Shown: piece after piece, positions 18,962 through 29,415 of the stretch
Position numbering within the stretch: position 1 is the first letter of the stretch
Layout of the letters: the number at the start of each line of letters is the position of its first letter
Assembly: GCF_015354735.1 (NCBI RefSeq)
Contig: NZ_JACEFJ010000012.1
Location: 1-64,000 of the forward strand
Direction: 5' to 3'
Length of the DNA stretch: 64,000 nt
From: Pararhodonellum marinum
GTDB taxonomy: Bacteria > Bacteroidota > Bacteroidia > Cytophagales > Cyclobacteriaceae
The notes under the pieces: generated by a model
Seen by the model: only the letters and a program-made list of their open reading frames with translations
The model's database searches: none
Told to the model about the DNA's origin: nothing
Translations under genes and position numbers: made by a program

Positions 18962-19963
18962 TCAGGGGTTTTCCGTGGTTTCATGGTAATGTTTTTGATT
19001 CTTAGCCATCAATTCCGAGGTCCACTTAATTTTCACCGAATTTGGGGATCTTCTCACCGGGCAGTTTTTGACCATACAATAATGGCAGCATTTTTCTGGG
19101 ATACAAGGGTCAGCGTGAATGAAAACTTCGACCATTCCGGGAAGCTGATTTCCCAAAACATCTTCAACGTTTTCCACTTCATCATGTACCTGTCTCAAAT
19201 TAAAATAATAGGGCAATGTAAGGTGAAGGTCTATGTGCCGGTCTCCGCCATATTGTTGCACCCGCATGTTATGGATGTCTATCCAAGTAATTTTTCGGTG
19301 TTTGTTCAGCAGTTTAACGGCTGGTTGTAAGTTTGCAGGATTGATTTCATCCATTAGGCCTGCTACAGATTTGCGAACCAAAAAATATCCATTGTATAAA
19401 ATATAGGTGGCAAATAACAGGGACAAAAAACTGTCCAACCAATAATACCCGGAAAAATACATGAGACCAATGCCTAGCAACAAGACCAAGCTACTGACGG
19501 CATCCGTGGAAACATGTTTACCGTCTGCTTCCAAGGTTAAGCTGTTCAATTTTTTTCCCTTTTTGAGTAACAAATACCCCAAAAGCCCATTTGCCAATCC
19601 AGAAAAACCCACCAAAACCATTCCTAAAGGCAAAGCAGTAAGTTGTATTGGAAAAATTAAAGTATAAATAGACTGATAAATAATAAATAAGCCTGCTAGA
19701 ATGATTAAAACACCTTCTAGTCCTGCGCTGAAGAATTCGATTTTACCGTGTCCATATGGATGGTTTTCATCCCTAGGCATGGAAGAAAGGTAGATGCTGT
19801 AAAAAGCAAATCCGGAAGCAACTACATTAACAATGCTTTCGAGCGCATCTGTAAGGATCGCATTTGACTGGGTAACATAATATCCATAAAACTTGACTAC
19901 CAGCAATATGATACTGACTACAAACGAAATCAATATCCATTTAAATTTTTCCTGGTGAGGCAT
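18962..19963 (-). CDS. Cation diffusion facilitator with C-terminal Cys-rich tail
   Basis: The 333-residue protein has the CDF layout of six membrane helices (1-205) and a cytoplasmic domain. Helix 2 carries ALESIVNVVASGF at the metal-site position, helix 5 carries HVSTD (site A His and Asp), and the TM2-TM3 loop has DENHPYGHGKIEF. CDF proteins export divalent cations (Zn, Fe, Mn, Co) by proton antiport. The cytoplasmic domain ends in a Cys cluster at Cys287, 292, 293, 296 and 301, then a His-containing tail; such extensions may bind or sense metal. The TM2 site has Glu and Asn where FieF has two Asp, so specificity may differ. The metal cannot be named. Confidence 0.9.
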   Translation of the reverse strand: MPHQEKFKWILISFVVSIILLVVKFYGYYVTQSNAILTDALESIVNVVASGFAFYSIYLSSMPRDENHPYGHGKIEFFSAGLEGVLIILAGLFIIYQSIYTLIFPIQLTALPLGMVLVGFSGLANGLLGYLLLKKGKKLNSLTLEADGKHVSTDAVSSLVLLLGIGLMYFSGYYWLDSFLSLLFATYILYNGYFLVRKSVAGLMDEINPANLQPAVKLLNKHRKITWIDIHNMRVQQYGGDRHIDLHLTLPYYFNLRQVHDEVENVEDVLGNQLPGMVEVFIHADPCIPEKCCHYCMVKNCPVRRSPNSVKIKWTSELMAKNQKHYHETTENP

Positions 19964-20116
19964 TTGGCAGGCTGAAGGGTTATAATGAAAGCAATATACA
20001 CAGTGAAAGCTTATCTACCACAAAGAATAAACTTGATTTTTGTCCTAGGGTTTAGGTAGCTTTAAGTCCGGTATTTATCGAAAAATCGGTTGTAAAAAAA
20101 ACTCAATGTATATTAT

Positions 20117-20273
20117 ATGGTTATCCATTTCTTTGCCACTAATCCTATATTCTCCTTTAAAAGAGTCGGAATTCAGAAGTCACCCGCCTGTCGTCGGGCA
20201 GGGATTTACGGGAAATTTCAGTTTGGTGGCGAGAATTAAATTGAATTACCATTTTACTGGCATCATGGCGTAC
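20117..20273 (+). repeat. Intergenic TIR element, copy C
   Basis: The left end is ATCCATTTCTTTGCCACTAA (20123-20142). The right end, 20254-20273, matches copy A except for one base. The centre has a G+C-rich palindromic segment resembling the unit duplicated in copy A. It sits between the CDF gene start and the CsbD gene end, both on the minus strand. Confidence 0.8.
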
Positions 20274-20305
20274 ATACATTTTGTATTAAATTTCTTTTGA
20301 AAAAA

Positions 20306-20325
20306 AAAAGCCCCGAAGGGCTTTT
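20306..20325 (-). terminator. Intrinsic terminator of the csbD-like gene
   Basis: AAAAGCCC and GGGCTTTT flank a CGAA/TTCG tetraloop, with a long T run on the minus strand after the stem. Confidence 0.92.
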
Positions 20326-20336
20326 ATTGAAATTGT

Positions 20337-20525
20337 TTAATCTTCAAACAGAAATTTTTTCAACTCGTCTTCCGCTGCTCCGGTTTTCTTTTGCAGTTTT
20401 CCCAAAAGTTGGTCTTCTTGACCTTCTTCATAAGCTAGGTCATTGTCAGTCAATACTCCATACTTTTCTTTCAATTTTCCTTTCAGGACATTCCAGTTTC
20501 CTTTAATCTTAAGGTTATTTGACAT
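20337..20525 (-). CDS. CsbD-family stress protein
   Basis: This 62-residue hydrophilic protein matches the CsbD family (LKIKGNWNVLKGKLKEKYG near the start, then acidic LAYEEGQEDQLLGKLQKKTG). CsbD proteins are small, abundant, general-stress-induced proteins of unknown mechanism. The length is typical. It is monocistronic with its own terminator and is divergent from the PerM transporter gene by about 80 bp. Confidence 0.93.
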   Translation of the reverse strand: MSNNLKIKGNWNVLKGKLKEKYGVLTDNDLAYEEGQEDQLLGKLQKKTGAAEDELKKFLFED

Positions 20526-20603
20526 GGTATTAAGGTTTAAGTGGTAAATTTATTTTACTTTTATACCTAAATATAAACAAGATTCGTTCCAAAAATTATT
20601 TTT

Positions 20604-21656
20604 ATGCAAAAAATAATATTACCAAGATACATAACTGTATTATTTATTCTTTTATTAATAATTGTTATTGTATTTATACTAATTATAGGTCGAGGGATTA
20701 TGGTTCCCTTGTTTTTATCTGGCTATTTGGCAGTCATACTTACCCCCTTGAGTGGATGGCTAGAGAGAAAGAAAGTTCCTAGAATACTTAGCATCATCCT
20801 ATCTTTGCTTTTGGGCCTGGCTACTGTAGCCGGATTGATCACTTTGGTCATTCTTCAAGTAAGCAGTTTTACCAAAGATTTGGATAATGTCAGTGACCGA
20901 CTCAATAATTACCTTAAAGATATCGATGGTTTTTTATCCGGTTATGGTTTGAACACAGGTATCGGAAATGGGATTGACAAGTCTCAAATTATCGAAATGG
21001 TAGAATCAAACAGTAGAACTTTAGGCGAATTTTTGCTGAATACGGTAGGTTCCATGACCAGTTTAATACTCATTCCTGTATTCGTTTTCTTCTTTTTATT
21101 GTATAGGGATCACCTCACCACTTTTGTAGCTAAGCTTTTTCATGATCAGGATACCAAAATTGTAAAATCAGAAATTCTACAACTTAGAAAATTGGTTCAA
21201 CAGTATATTGTTGGTATGTTTAAAGTGATGGCTATATTGGCGGTGTTGAATACAGGGGCGCTGTATGCCTTGGGTATCAAACATGCTTTATTCTTTGGTT
21301 TGTTTGCAGCATTATTAAATATCATTCCCTACTTAGGTCCTTTTTTGGGTGCGATTCTTCCATTTATTTTTGCTTTTCTCACCAAAGACAGTCTGTTTTA
21401 TCCCATTGCTGTGGTTGGTATTTTTACCATCATTCAATTGATCGAAAGCAACTTCCTCACTCCCAAAATCGTGGGTAACAATGTCAATTTAAATGCATTT
21501 GTGACATTTTTTGGCCTTTTGGTCGGCGGAGCAATATGGGGCGTGATCGGCATGATTCTGATTATTCCTACTATGGCGATCATGCGACGTATTTTTGAAT
21601 TGAGTGAGTCAACCAAACCTTACGCTTTTTTGTTTGGTGAAGAGAAATCAACGTAA
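20604..21656 (+). CDS. AI-2E/PerM family transporter (first of two)
   Basis: The 350-residue membrane protein has the PerM/AI-2E family layout: N-terminal helices, a soluble helical segment (LDNVSDRLNNYLKDIDGF), and C-terminal helices with ALFFGLFAALLNIIPYLGPFLG and IQLIESNFLTPKIVGNNV, both family hallmarks. Members have been linked to autoinducer-2 or solute export and to sodium/proton antiport; the substrate here is unknown. A paralogue lies at 34981-36072. The TPR lipoprotein gene starts two bases after its stop, which suggests an operon. Confidence 0.9.
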   Translation: MQKIILPRYITVLFILLLIIVIVFILIIGRGIMVPLFLSGYLAVILTPLSGWLERKKVPRILSIILSLLLGLATVAGLITLVILQVSSFTKDLDNVSDRLNNYLKDIDGFLSGYGLNTGIGNGIDKSQIIEMVESNSRTLGEFLLNTVGSMTSLILIPVFVFFFLLYRDHLTTFVAKLFHDQDTKIVKSEILQLRKLVQQYIVGMFKVMAILAVLNTGALYALGIKHALFFGLFAALLNIIPYLGPFLGAILPFIFAFLTKDSLFYPIAVVGIFTIIQLIESNFLTPKIVGNNVNLNAFVTFFGLLVGGAIWGVIGMILIIPTMAIMRRIFELSESTKPYAFLFGEEKST

Positions 21657-21658
21657 AT

Positions 21659-22591
21659 ATGAAGGTATACAGACTGGGAGTTATTTGTGTTTCAATTTTC
21701 ATGTTCTTTTCTTGTGATAGTCAGGAGGACAAAAAAGGAAGGTTTTTGTTGAAAGGAAATGGAAAAATCCAAGAAAACGACCTTACAGGAGCGATCAGCT
21801 TCTATTCGGAAGCTTTAAAAATTGACCCCACATTTGCTGAGGCATACTATAACCGTGGGATAGCCCATAGCCAATTAGCCAAATCAGAAATGGCTATTTC
21901 CGATTTTACAAACGCCATTTCCAACAAACCTGAATACCTTGACGCATACTTTCAGCGGGGATGGGCCCATTTGGATTTAGGTGAAAAATACAAAGCCTTG
22001 GAAGATGCTGAAGCAGTCATCAAATTAGATCAAAATGGATATAGAGGGTACTTTTTGAAAGGATTGGTCCATGAATCCTTGAAAAGATATGCTGAAGCAT
22101 TGAATGACTTTGAAGAAGCCATCCTTCGGCAACCCAATAACCCTGATCTTCTGGTCAACAAGGCCACCATCTTATTTTACACAGGAAAGCTGGATGAAGC
22201 CTTGGAAATTTTGGAAAATGCAGAAAAAATAAATCCTGAAGAGGCCAATCTTTACAACCTTAGATCTCAAATTGCTTTTGAAAAATCCGATTATGAAGCT
22301 GCCCTATTTTGGGTTGAGAAAGCCCTGGAAAAAGATCCCGGTCAGGCTTATTTTTATAACAACAGAGGGCTTTACCTTTTGTTTGCTGGCCAACCCGAGA
22401 AAGGTCTGGAAGACATCAACTTTAGTTTGAGGCAAAACAGCAAGAATCTGTATGCTTTAAGAAACAAGGGGATTTACTATGTTATTAAAGGGGAAAAAGA
22501 CCAAGCTATGGTCTATTTGGAAGATGTGTACCAAAAAGATCCCGAAATCCCCCTTACCAAAAGATTTCTGGAACAGGCTCAGAAATTGTGA
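21659..22591 (+). CDS. TPR-repeat lipoprotein
   Basis: The 310-residue product starts with a lipoprotein signal peptide ending in FMFFSC (lipid-modified Cys19) and then has about seven tetratricopeptide repeats, for example AISFYSEALKIDPTFAEAYY and ALNDFEEAILRQPNNPDLLV. TPR lipoproteins act as scaffolds in the periplasm or outer membrane. The gene follows the PerM gene by two bases, so they are likely co-transcribed. Its 3' end overlaps the convergent hybrid kinase by 13 bp. No enzymatic domain is seen. Confidence 0.87.
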   Translation: MKVYRLGVICVSIFMFFSCDSQEDKKGRFLLKGNGKIQENDLTGAISFYSEALKIDPTFAEAYYNRGIAHSQLAKSEMAISDFTNAISNKPEYLDAYFQRGWAHLDLGEKYKALEDAEAVIKLDQNGYRGYFLKGLVHESLKRYAEALNDFEEAILRQPNNPDLLVNKATILFYTGKLDEALEILENAEKINPEEANLYNLRSQIAFEKSDYEAALFWVEKALEKDPGQAYFYNNRGLYLLFAGQPEKGLEDINFSLRQNSKNLYALRNKGIYYVIKGEKDQAMVYLEDVYQKDPEIPLTKRFLEQAQKL

Positions 22592-25536
22592 TTGGCTGCC
22601 TGTAGAATCTCGAATATTTTTTTGTGCAATTCCTGGCCGTCTATGGGTTTAGATATGAATCCATCGAATTCATTTAAATCAATCTGTTGGATGATTTCTA
22701 GTTTAGAAGCCGCTGTAAGGGCAATAATAGGTACATTTACTGTTTTTTTAATGACCTGACTGGCTTCAAATCCATTCATGATAGGCATTTGAATATCCAT
22801 TAGAATCAGATCGTATTTGTTCTTTTTGACAGCCTCTACTGCCTCTTGCCCATTCTCTACTCGGTCATATTCATGTCCCCATTTTCTCAAAATTTTTCCT
22901 AAAACCAAAGCATTGACATCATTGTCTTCCGCCATTAGCAGCTTTAATTTATTCACTTTTTTTGATGGATCTATTCCAGCTGGTTTGTTACCTTCACTTG
23001 ATTTCGGTACTTTTTCCAAATCCAGCTCAAAAAAGAAGACGGATCCCTTTCCTAATTCCGAATCAAACTCGATTTTACTTCCCATCCTCTCCAGGAGTTT
23101 TTTGGTGATGGATAGCCCTAAACCAGTTCCACCATATTTTTTACTGAAACTATGCCTGACCTGATCAAAATCATTAAAAATTTTGTGGTGATTTTCTTTG
23201 GCAATGCCTATCCCAGAATCTTTTACCTCAAAGTAACATCTTGCTCGATTTTCATTTTCATTGAGTATTTTAACCCTTACATCTACCTGTCCTTTCTGGG
23301 TAAATTTCAGGGCATTTGTAATTAGGTTGTTAAGGATTTGAGCCACCCTGACTTTATCTGCTTTCACCTCGATATCCAATTCTTCAACATGGTGCAGCGT
23401 TAGGGTGTTTCCTGTGTCCTTGGCATGAAATTCCAATCCCTTTACCACTTGTTCCACCAAGACCCTCATATTTACCGGATGGTATTCCAAACTCAGTTTA
23501 CCGGCTTCTATTTTCTGAAAATCCAATAAATCATTGATCATGATGATCAAGTTGTCTACCGCAAAATTGATGGTATTTAAGGATGTTTTTTGGGTGTCCG
23601 AATGGTCATCCTGAAGGAGGGAATAAACCGAGCCCGCAATCGCATTCAGAGGTGTTCTGAGTTCATGGCTGATCATAGAAAGGAACTCGGATTTAATCTG
23701 ATTGGCTTTCTCAGCAGATAGCTTAGCTTTTTCTAATTTGTATTCAAAATTTTTGAGTTCAGAAATATCTGTGATGTACCCGTACCATACCACATTGCCA
23801 CTTTCTTGAAGCTCAGGTCTGGCAGCAGCCATCACCCATTTGAAACTGTCCCCTTTTTTAACCCTGAACTGGCAATTCCAAGGCTCCATTTTTTTGGCTG
23901 AAGCTACCGTGGTGATCATGATGTGCGGAAGGTCTTCCGGATAGATTTTGGAAATGGCAAATGAAATGTCATTAAAGTGGCGGTATTCATCTTCACCCAA
24001 ATCGAGAACTGACTTGATTCCCGGACTCAGGTAGGCAAATTCCATTTTACCCTCTTCATTGAGGACAAATTGATATAGCGCACCAGGAACCTGATCAGCT
24101 AAACGCTTAAGGAATTCAGAGGTTTCCTGAAGGGATTTTTCAAGTTTTACCCTTTTGGAAATATCCCTTGAGAAAGCCAAAATAAACTCTTTGCCCTGCA
24201 CCTCAATCAGATTGACGCTGGTTTCAATGGGGAATTCACTGCCATCGCTTTTCTTATGAGAGCCTTGGATCAGAAGGGACTGGTATTTTCTCAATTGCTC
24301 TTTATGAGACTCCCATGAAGATTTTTCTGCAAAAACAGGCTCCACCTCACCAATGTGCAATTGGCCTGGAACGAAATTTTTCAATTGAAGCCTTCTCTTG
24401 GCCTCCATATTTAGGAACTGAATTCTTCCTCCCGGGTTGATGATCTGTATGGCATCCGGAGAATGATCAAACATCTCCTTAAAAATACCCAATTCAGCGT
24501 TCGTTTCTTCCTCTGAAGTAATGTCCTGAAAAGTCCCAAACCCTTTTAAAACCACCCCTGATTTGATTTCCACATTACCCAAAATCCTTACCCATTTGAC
24601 CTCTTCCTCCCCTGCTTTCACCTGCAGTTTGATATCAAATGATTTTCCGTCCTTAAGTAAGTGATTTATGGCCGTACTGAATCTTTCTCTGTCCTTTCCT
24701 TCAAAGTATTGTTGCCAAGCTTCCAGCGAAATGGGGTTAGGATAGGTGGTTCCTAAGATTTTAGATAATTCACTACTCCAATGAACCGACTTATCATGTG
24801 GATTAATCTCATAAACCCCCAGTTTTGCCACTTTTTCTCCCAATCTATACAATTGGTTTTGCCACTCTCTGGCTTCTTGAATTTCCTTCTCTTTGGTAAC
24901 ATCTCTACCCACACCATAGTATTTGCCTTTGGTGTACTTTACCTTCCAGTCTATCCATACGTACTCACCTGATTTGCTTTTCATCCGGGTGGAAATGGTG
25001 TCTAAAAGGGACTGTTTTTTGATGTTTCTCAGAAAATCTTCCCCGGATTTCGCATCGTCTGGATGGAGCAATTGACAAATATTTTCATTGATCAACTCTT
25101 CTCTTTCATAACCCAGGACGCTGAGTACGGCCTCATTGATCCAGGTCAGAAAATTTTCCTGACCGATGGCAATGATGTCCAGACTGTTATCGAAAAACAA
25201 TTTGATCTCCTGTTTTTCTGGCAATACTTGCCTATCCGTTTCTTTCCCTTTATAAAAAACGAAAAAATCAGTGCCATTCTCTTCAGGAAGTTCCAGTTGA
25301 AAGATATAATCTTTCCCTTGGAAAGATATGAAGACTTCTTCTTTAAAAATATAAGAACTCACATCCAAGCCCAGACCGACTAGGGAGTTTTCTTCCAGAT
25401 AATTCCCAATTTGTTTTTCAAAGGAGGAATTGGAATAAAAAATGCCATAGGGAAAAGTGTCGTCAGCTAAAAAGACCATCTCTGAAGATTCAAAGACCAT
25501 CTTTTTAAACATACTATTAATGCCTATTTCCTTCAT
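22579..25536 (-). CDS. Multi-PAS hybrid sensor histidine kinase with receiver domain
   Basis: The 985-residue protein has no obvious membrane helix, so a cytosolic sensor is likely. Four or five PAS-type modules fill residues 10-600 (clearest at about 105-215, 225-340, 345-460 and 470-600, several with the PAC ending GxxRDVTK or FQDIT). A HisKA domain follows with phosphoacceptor His624 in SHELRTPLNA. The HATPase domain shows NLITNALKFTQKG and GTGLGLSITKKLL. A C-terminal receiver has acidic residues in MAEDND and phosphoacceptor Asp914 in LILMDIQMP. The kinase should phosphorylate itself and its receiver; no separate response regulator is adjacent. The signal is unknown. Confidence 0.92.
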   Translation of the reverse strand: MKEIGINSMFKKMVFESSEMVFLADDTFPYGIFYSNSSFEKQIGNYLEENSLVGLGLDVSSYIFKEEVFISFQGKDYIFQLELPEENGTDFFVFYKGKETDRQVLPEKQEIKLFFDNSLDIIAIGQENFLTWINEAVLSVLGYEREELINENICQLLHPDDAKSGEDFLRNIKKQSLLDTISTRMKSKSGEYVWIDWKVKYTKGKYYGVGRDVTKEKEIQEAREWQNQLYRLGEKVAKLGVYEINPHDKSVHWSSELSKILGTTYPNPISLEAWQQYFEGKDRERFSTAINHLLKDGKSFDIKLQVKAGEEEVKWVRILGNVEIKSGVVLKGFGTFQDITSEEETNAELGIFKEMFDHSPDAIQIINPGGRIQFLNMEAKRRLQLKNFVPGQLHIGEVEPVFAEKSSWESHKEQLRKYQSLLIQGSHKKSDGSEFPIETSVNLIEVQGKEFILAFSRDISKRVKLEKSLQETSEFLKRLADQVPGALYQFVLNEEGKMEFAYLSPGIKSVLDLGEDEYRHFNDISFAISKIYPEDLPHIMITTVASAKKMEPWNCQFRVKKGDSFKWVMAAARPELQESGNVVWYGYITDISELKNFEYKLEKAKLSAEKANQIKSEFLSMISHELRTPLNAIAGSVYSLLQDDHSDTQKTSLNTINFAVDNLIIMINDLLDFQKIEAGKLSLEYHPVNMRVLVEQVVKGLEFHAKDTGNTLTLHHVEELDIEVKADKVRVAQILNNLITNALKFTQKGQVDVRVKILNENENRARCYFEVKDSGIGIAKENHHKIFNDFDQVRHSFSKKYGGTGLGLSITKKLLERMGSKIEFDSELGKGSVFFFELDLEKVPKSSEGNKPAGIDPSKKVNKLKLLMAEDNDVNALVLGKILRKWGHEYDRVENGQEAVEAVKKNKYDLILMDIQMPIMNGFEASQVIKKTVNVPIIALTAASKLEIIQQIDLNEFDGFISKPIDGQELHKKIFEILQAANHNF

Positions 25537-25710
25537 TTAGAGGATCAAATGATAAAATATAATTTAGGTGACTAAGCGTACGGTTCCATAAAAACATAAA
25601 AGAAGCGTACATTCAAACAATTGACTCCAAACATACACTTTTTTGTTTTTTATAACAAATTTTTTGTTGTATAAATTTATTTTGACCTAAATGTACCCAC
25701 TGGTAATGCT

Positions 25711-26943
25711 TTAAATTCCGAATTCCACCTGAAACATCCCTGTCCATGTATTCCCTGCATTAGAGAGTATTTCCAAGCCATCCAACCATCGGTAACCTAC
25801 ATTTCCCTGCACCTTAATTCTATGTCCGCTGAGATAGCGCGTGTACCCCAACAACACTTCATCTGTTCGCTGTTGTAAGGCCTGTATCTGCTCGGAAGGT
25901 ACTACAAAAGAATACCGTAAGGCAAATTCTGACTTATGGGATATTAATTTACTACATTGGGTATTAAGTCCATGACCTGTTACTATATATCTGATCTCTC
26001 CCAAATCATTCTCAGTAATTGGATCTGTGGCACTTCTGCTCAGAAATTCTGCCTGTACAGCCCAGCCCTTATGTTTATAAATACCATCAATGATAAGGGT
26101 TCCCATGTCCCTTGACTCAAACAATTCAGCACCCAATTGTCCACCGGTTCGAATGGCTTTAAAGTTTTTATTTAAGGAGAGTCCCAGTGAAAGTTTTGGG
26201 TTGGTTTCAAATTCAAGATCGCCTTCAGAATAATCCCCGCTATTGGAAAATGACCCAAATGGCAGAAATTCCAGCCTACCCGTATAGGACAAACCATCAT
26301 TAACACCAGAAGCATTCCTTCCATCTCCTGTGGTCACTGCACCTTTTATCATCCAAATAGATTCCGTTTTTGTTCTGATGGAATAGTATCCAAAAAAACC
26401 AAAATCCCTGTCCAAGGTAAACAACGCATTGACCAAGGATCTATCGGCAAATTGAAGGTTACCGGAACTGATTACCCTTTGTCTATTCCCTGGCAGTTTA
26501 GATTGACCAAAACCCACATAAAAATTTTCACTTACTGAGTAATACAAAATCGCATCCCTGACAGGCTGGGCAATACTCCCCACCTCCAAATCAAGATCTG
26601 CCTTTGAAAAAGCCAATTGGATATAATACTGGAATCTGGGGTGCATCACAAAACCGTCAAATCTCAGCCTTAACCTTCTAACCCTCATTTCAAAGGCTTC
26701 TATTCCGAACTCATCCCCTCCTACTGTATTGAAGCCCGCTCGGTTTTGCATTCGGAACCGTAAGTTCATCAAGAAAAGTGAATCTTTGGAAAAACTGATC
26801 CCATCTTCACTATACAACAAAGGTCTTTCATCGGATTCCACCACTTGGGCATGGGTAGCAACCGAGTACAATAAAAAACAAAAAATCAGCAAAAAACCAG
26901 CTCCTCCAGTCTTTCTGAGTTTAACAGTTAAAGGGGTAATCAT
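25711..26943 (-). CDS. Phosphate-selective porin O/P family outer-membrane protein
   Basis: The 410-residue protein has a signal peptide (FLLIFCFLLYSVATHAQ) and a beta-barrel body typical of OprO/OprP-like porins: FMMNLRFRMQNRAG-like start (here FLMNLRFRMQNRAG), RRLRLRFDGFVMHPRFQYYIQLAFSK, and a barrel ending in aromatic strand GMFQVEFGI. OprP channels are anion-selective trimers for phosphate or polyphosphate uptake; in Bacteroidota the name reflects homology only. The polyphosphate genes lie 18 kb away, so no operon link. The flanking intergenic region (25537-25710) is A/T-rich with no clear site. Confidence 0.87.
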   Translation of the reverse strand: MITPLTVKLRKTGGAGFLLIFCFLLYSVATHAQVVESDERPLLYSEDGISFSKDSLFLMNLRFRMQNRAGFNTVGGDEFGIEAFEMRVRRLRLRFDGFVMHPRFQYYIQLAFSKADLDLEVGSIAQPVRDAILYYSVSENFYVGFGQSKLPGNRQRVISSGNLQFADRSLVNALFTLDRDFGFFGYYSIRTKTESIWMIKGAVTTGDGRNASGVNDGLSYTGRLEFLPFGSFSNSGDYSEGDLEFETNPKLSLGLSLNKNFKAIRTGGQLGAELFESRDMGTLIIDGIYKHKGWAVQAEFLSRSATDPITENDLGEIRYIVTGHGLNTQCSKLISHKSEFALRYSFVVPSEQIQALQQRTDEVLLGYTRYLSGHRIKVQGNVGYRWLDGLEILSNAGNTWTGMFQVEFGI

Positions 26944-26991
26944 GGTAGGCTCTAAAGGCTTTCAAAATAGGAAAAAATATTAAAAAACAAG

Positions 26992-27021
26992 AAAAAAGGC
27001 CGCAATTTAACTTGCGGCCTT
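26992..27021 (-). terminator. Intrinsic terminator of the aconitase gene
   Basis: AAGGCCGCAA (26996-27005) pairs with TTGCGGCCTT (27012-27021); on the minus strand the stem is followed by six T. It lies 22 bp after the aconitase stop codon. Confidence 0.92.
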
Positions 27022-27042
27022 AACCTTAAAATTTAAAATAGA

Positions 27043-29307
27043 TCAACCATTCTGCGCTTTGATCAAATTAAGGGCTGAGCCGGCCTTAAACCACTCAATT
27101 TGGCCTTGATTATACGTATGGTTTACTGTTATTTCATCTTTACTGCCGTCAGAGTGATTAAGAACCACTTTAAGGGACTTCCCTGGAGCGAACATGGTCA
27201 AACCTAGGATATCTATGCTATCATCCTCCTGAATAAGATCATAATCCGCTGGGTCTGCAAAAGTCAATGCAAGCATTCCCTGCTTTTTGAGGTTCGTTTC
27301 ATGAATCCTTGCGAAAGATTTGACCAAAATTGCCCTTACTCCAAGGAATCGAGGTTCCATGGCCGCATGTTCCCTGGATGAACCCTCACCATAATTTTCA
27401 TCACCTACCACAATAGATCCTACATGATGCAACTTGTACTGACGTTGCACAGCCGGAACCTCTCCGTATTCACCTGTAAGTTGATTTTTAACGGTATTGG
27501 TAGAGTCATTGAAAGCATTGACCGCTCCGATTAGCATGTTGTTGGAAATGTTGTCCAAATGCCCCCTGTATCTTAGCCAAGGACCAGCCATGGAAATATG
27601 GTCTGTCGTACACTTACCTTTTGCTTTTATCAATAATTTCAGATTTTTTAGGTCTGTTCCTTCCCAAGGTAGAAAAGGCTCCAGAAGTTGTAGTCTGTCA
27701 GATTGAGGATCGACGATTACTTCTACCACTTTGCCATCATCAGATGGGGCCTGATAACCTGCATCCTCTACGGCGAAACCTTTAGTAGGAAGCTCAAGTC
27801 CATTGGGTTCTTCCAACCTGACCTCTTCTCCACTTTCATTCAAAAGCGTATCTAACATAGGATTGAAGGTTAAATCACCTGCGATTGCTAATGCCGTGAC
27901 CACTTCTGGAGATGCCACAAAAGCATGTGTGTTCGGATTACCGTCTGCTCTCTTGGCAAAGTTCCTGTTAAAAGAGGTGATGATGGAGTTTTTCTCTTGT
28001 TTATCAGCACCGTGTCTAGCCCACTGTCCAATACAGGGACCACAGGCATTGGCCAAAACAACACCTCCCATTTTATCAAAAATATCCAAAAAACCGTCTC
28101 GGTCCACCGTATACCTTACCTGTTCAGAACCAGGAGTGATGGTGAATTCAGATTTAGCCAAGAGTTTTTTGTCCACGGCCTGTTGGGCAAGAGAGGCAGC
28201 CCTTGAAATGTCCTCATAAGAGGAATTGGTACAGGATCCGATCAAGCCCACTTCCAGTTTTGCAGGCCACCCATTTTCTTTCACTGCAGCGGCAAATTTG
28301 GATATAGGCCAGGCCAAATCCGGAGTGAATGGACCATTGATATGGGGTTCGAGTTCTGACAGGTTTATTTCTATTACCTGGTCAAAGTAAATTTCAGGTG
28401 AAGCATAGACAGCATCATCCCCATTTAGGTGATCCTTGATGGTATTGGCCAAATCAGCGATGTCTGAACGGTCTGTGCCTCTAAGATAAGCCTCTGACTT
28501 TTCATCATACCCAAAAATTGAGGTAGTGGCTCCTATTTCAGCTCCCATATTGCAGATGGTTCCCTTTCCTGTGGCAGATAGTGATCTTGCCCCTTCTCCA
28601 AAATATTCTACGATTGCTCCGGTTCCTCCCTTTACAGTCAGGATCCCAGCTACTTTTAATATGACATCCTTAGCAGAAGTCCATCCTGACAATTTCCCGG
28701 TAAGTTTGACGCCGATGAGTTTTGGGAATTTCAACTCCCAAGGCAACCCGGCCATGACATCACATGCATCTGCCCCGCCCACGCCGATGGCAATCATACC
28801 TAATCCGCCAGCATTGGGAGTATGTGAATCCGTACCGATCATCATACCGCCTGGAAAAGCATAGTTCTCTAAAACGACTTGGTGAATGATACCTGCACCC
28901 GGTTTCCAAAATCCAAGACCATATTTGTTGGAAACAGAGGAGAGAAAATCATAAACCTCTTTATTTTTATCTTTGGCTTTTGCCAAGTCGGTTTTTGCTC
29001 CGATTTCAGCCTGAATCAAATGATCACAGTGAACAGTGGATGGTACAGCCACTTTACTCCTACCGGCTTGCATGAACTGAAGTAATGCCATCTGAGCGGT
29101 CGCATCCTGCATGGCCACCCTATCAGGTTGAAATTCCACATAGGATATCCCTCTTTGATAAGGTTGAGAAGCTTCACCTTCCGTCAGATGACTGTATAAT
29201 ATTTTTTCTGTTAGGGTAAGAGGTTTGTTTACCGTTTTTCTTGCAGCAGCAATGCGTTTGGGAAACTGTGCATAGACTGCCTTGATCATTTCTATATCGA
29301 AAGCCAT
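27043..29307 (-). CDS. acn: Aconitate hydratase, mitochondrial-type
   Basis: The 754-residue enzyme interconverts citrate and isocitrate in the TCA cycle through a [4Fe-4S] cluster. Cluster ligands are seen as [10 protein letters not shown] (about 359-368) and [10 protein letters not shown] (about 420-430). The substrate-binding [14 protein letters not shown] (swivel domain) is in the C-terminal part. The size (about 755) and [20 protein letters not shown] place it in the mitochondrial-type aconitase group rather than AcnA (about 890) or AcnB. It has its own terminator. It starts at [14 protein letters not shown]; the porin is separated by the terminator. Confidence 0.96.
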   Translation of the reverse strand: MAFDIEMIKAVYAQFPKRIAAARKTVNKPLTLTEKILYSHLTEGEASQPYQRGISYVEFQPDRVAMQDATAQMALLQFMQAGRSKVAVPSTVHCDHLIQAEIGAKTDLAKAKDKNKEVYDFLSSVSNKYGLGFWKPGAGIIHQVVLENYAFPGGMMIGTDSHTPNAGGLGMIAIGVGGADACDVMAGLPWELKFPKLIGVKLTGKLSGWTSAKDVILKVAGILTVKGGTGAIVEYFGEGARSLSATGKGTICNMGAEIGATTSIFGYDEKSEAYLRGTDRSDIADLANTIKDHLNGDDAVYASPEIYFDQVIEINLSELEPHINGPFTPDLAWPISKFAAAVKENGWPAKLEVGLIGSCTNSSYEDISRAASLAQQAVDKKLLAKSEFTITPGSEQVRYTVDRDGFLDIFDKMGGVVLANACGPCIGQWARHGADKQEKNSIITSFNRNFAKRADGNPNTHAFVASPEVVTALAIAGDLTFNPMLDTLLNESGEEVRLEEPNGLELPTKGFAVEDAGYQAPSDDGKVVEVIVDPQSDRLQLLEPFLPWEGTDLKNLKLLIKAKGKCTTDHISMAGPWLRYRGHLDNISNNMLIGAVNAFNDSTNTVKNQLTGEYGEVPAVQRQYKLHHVGSIVVGDENYGEGSSREHAAMEPRFLGVRAILVKSFARIHETNLKKQGMLALTFADPADYDLIQEDDSIDILGLTMFAPGKSLKVVLNHSDGSKDEITVNHTYNQGQIEWFKAGSALNLIKAQNG

Positions 29308-29415
29308 TTGAAAAGATTTGTTGGTTAAGCGCTTGATTATTTTTTGTTGTTGGCAAAGATAGAAAATTAGGGTAAAATGAGAAGTGGTAAGTCCTTAAAA
29401 GCGTATTTTATTCTT

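Noticed and set aside
18735-18989. Plus-strand ORF of 84 codons before the CDF gene end
   Set aside because: Low-complexity hydrophobic translation of A/T-rich DNA overlapping the CDF gene 3' end; no family match.
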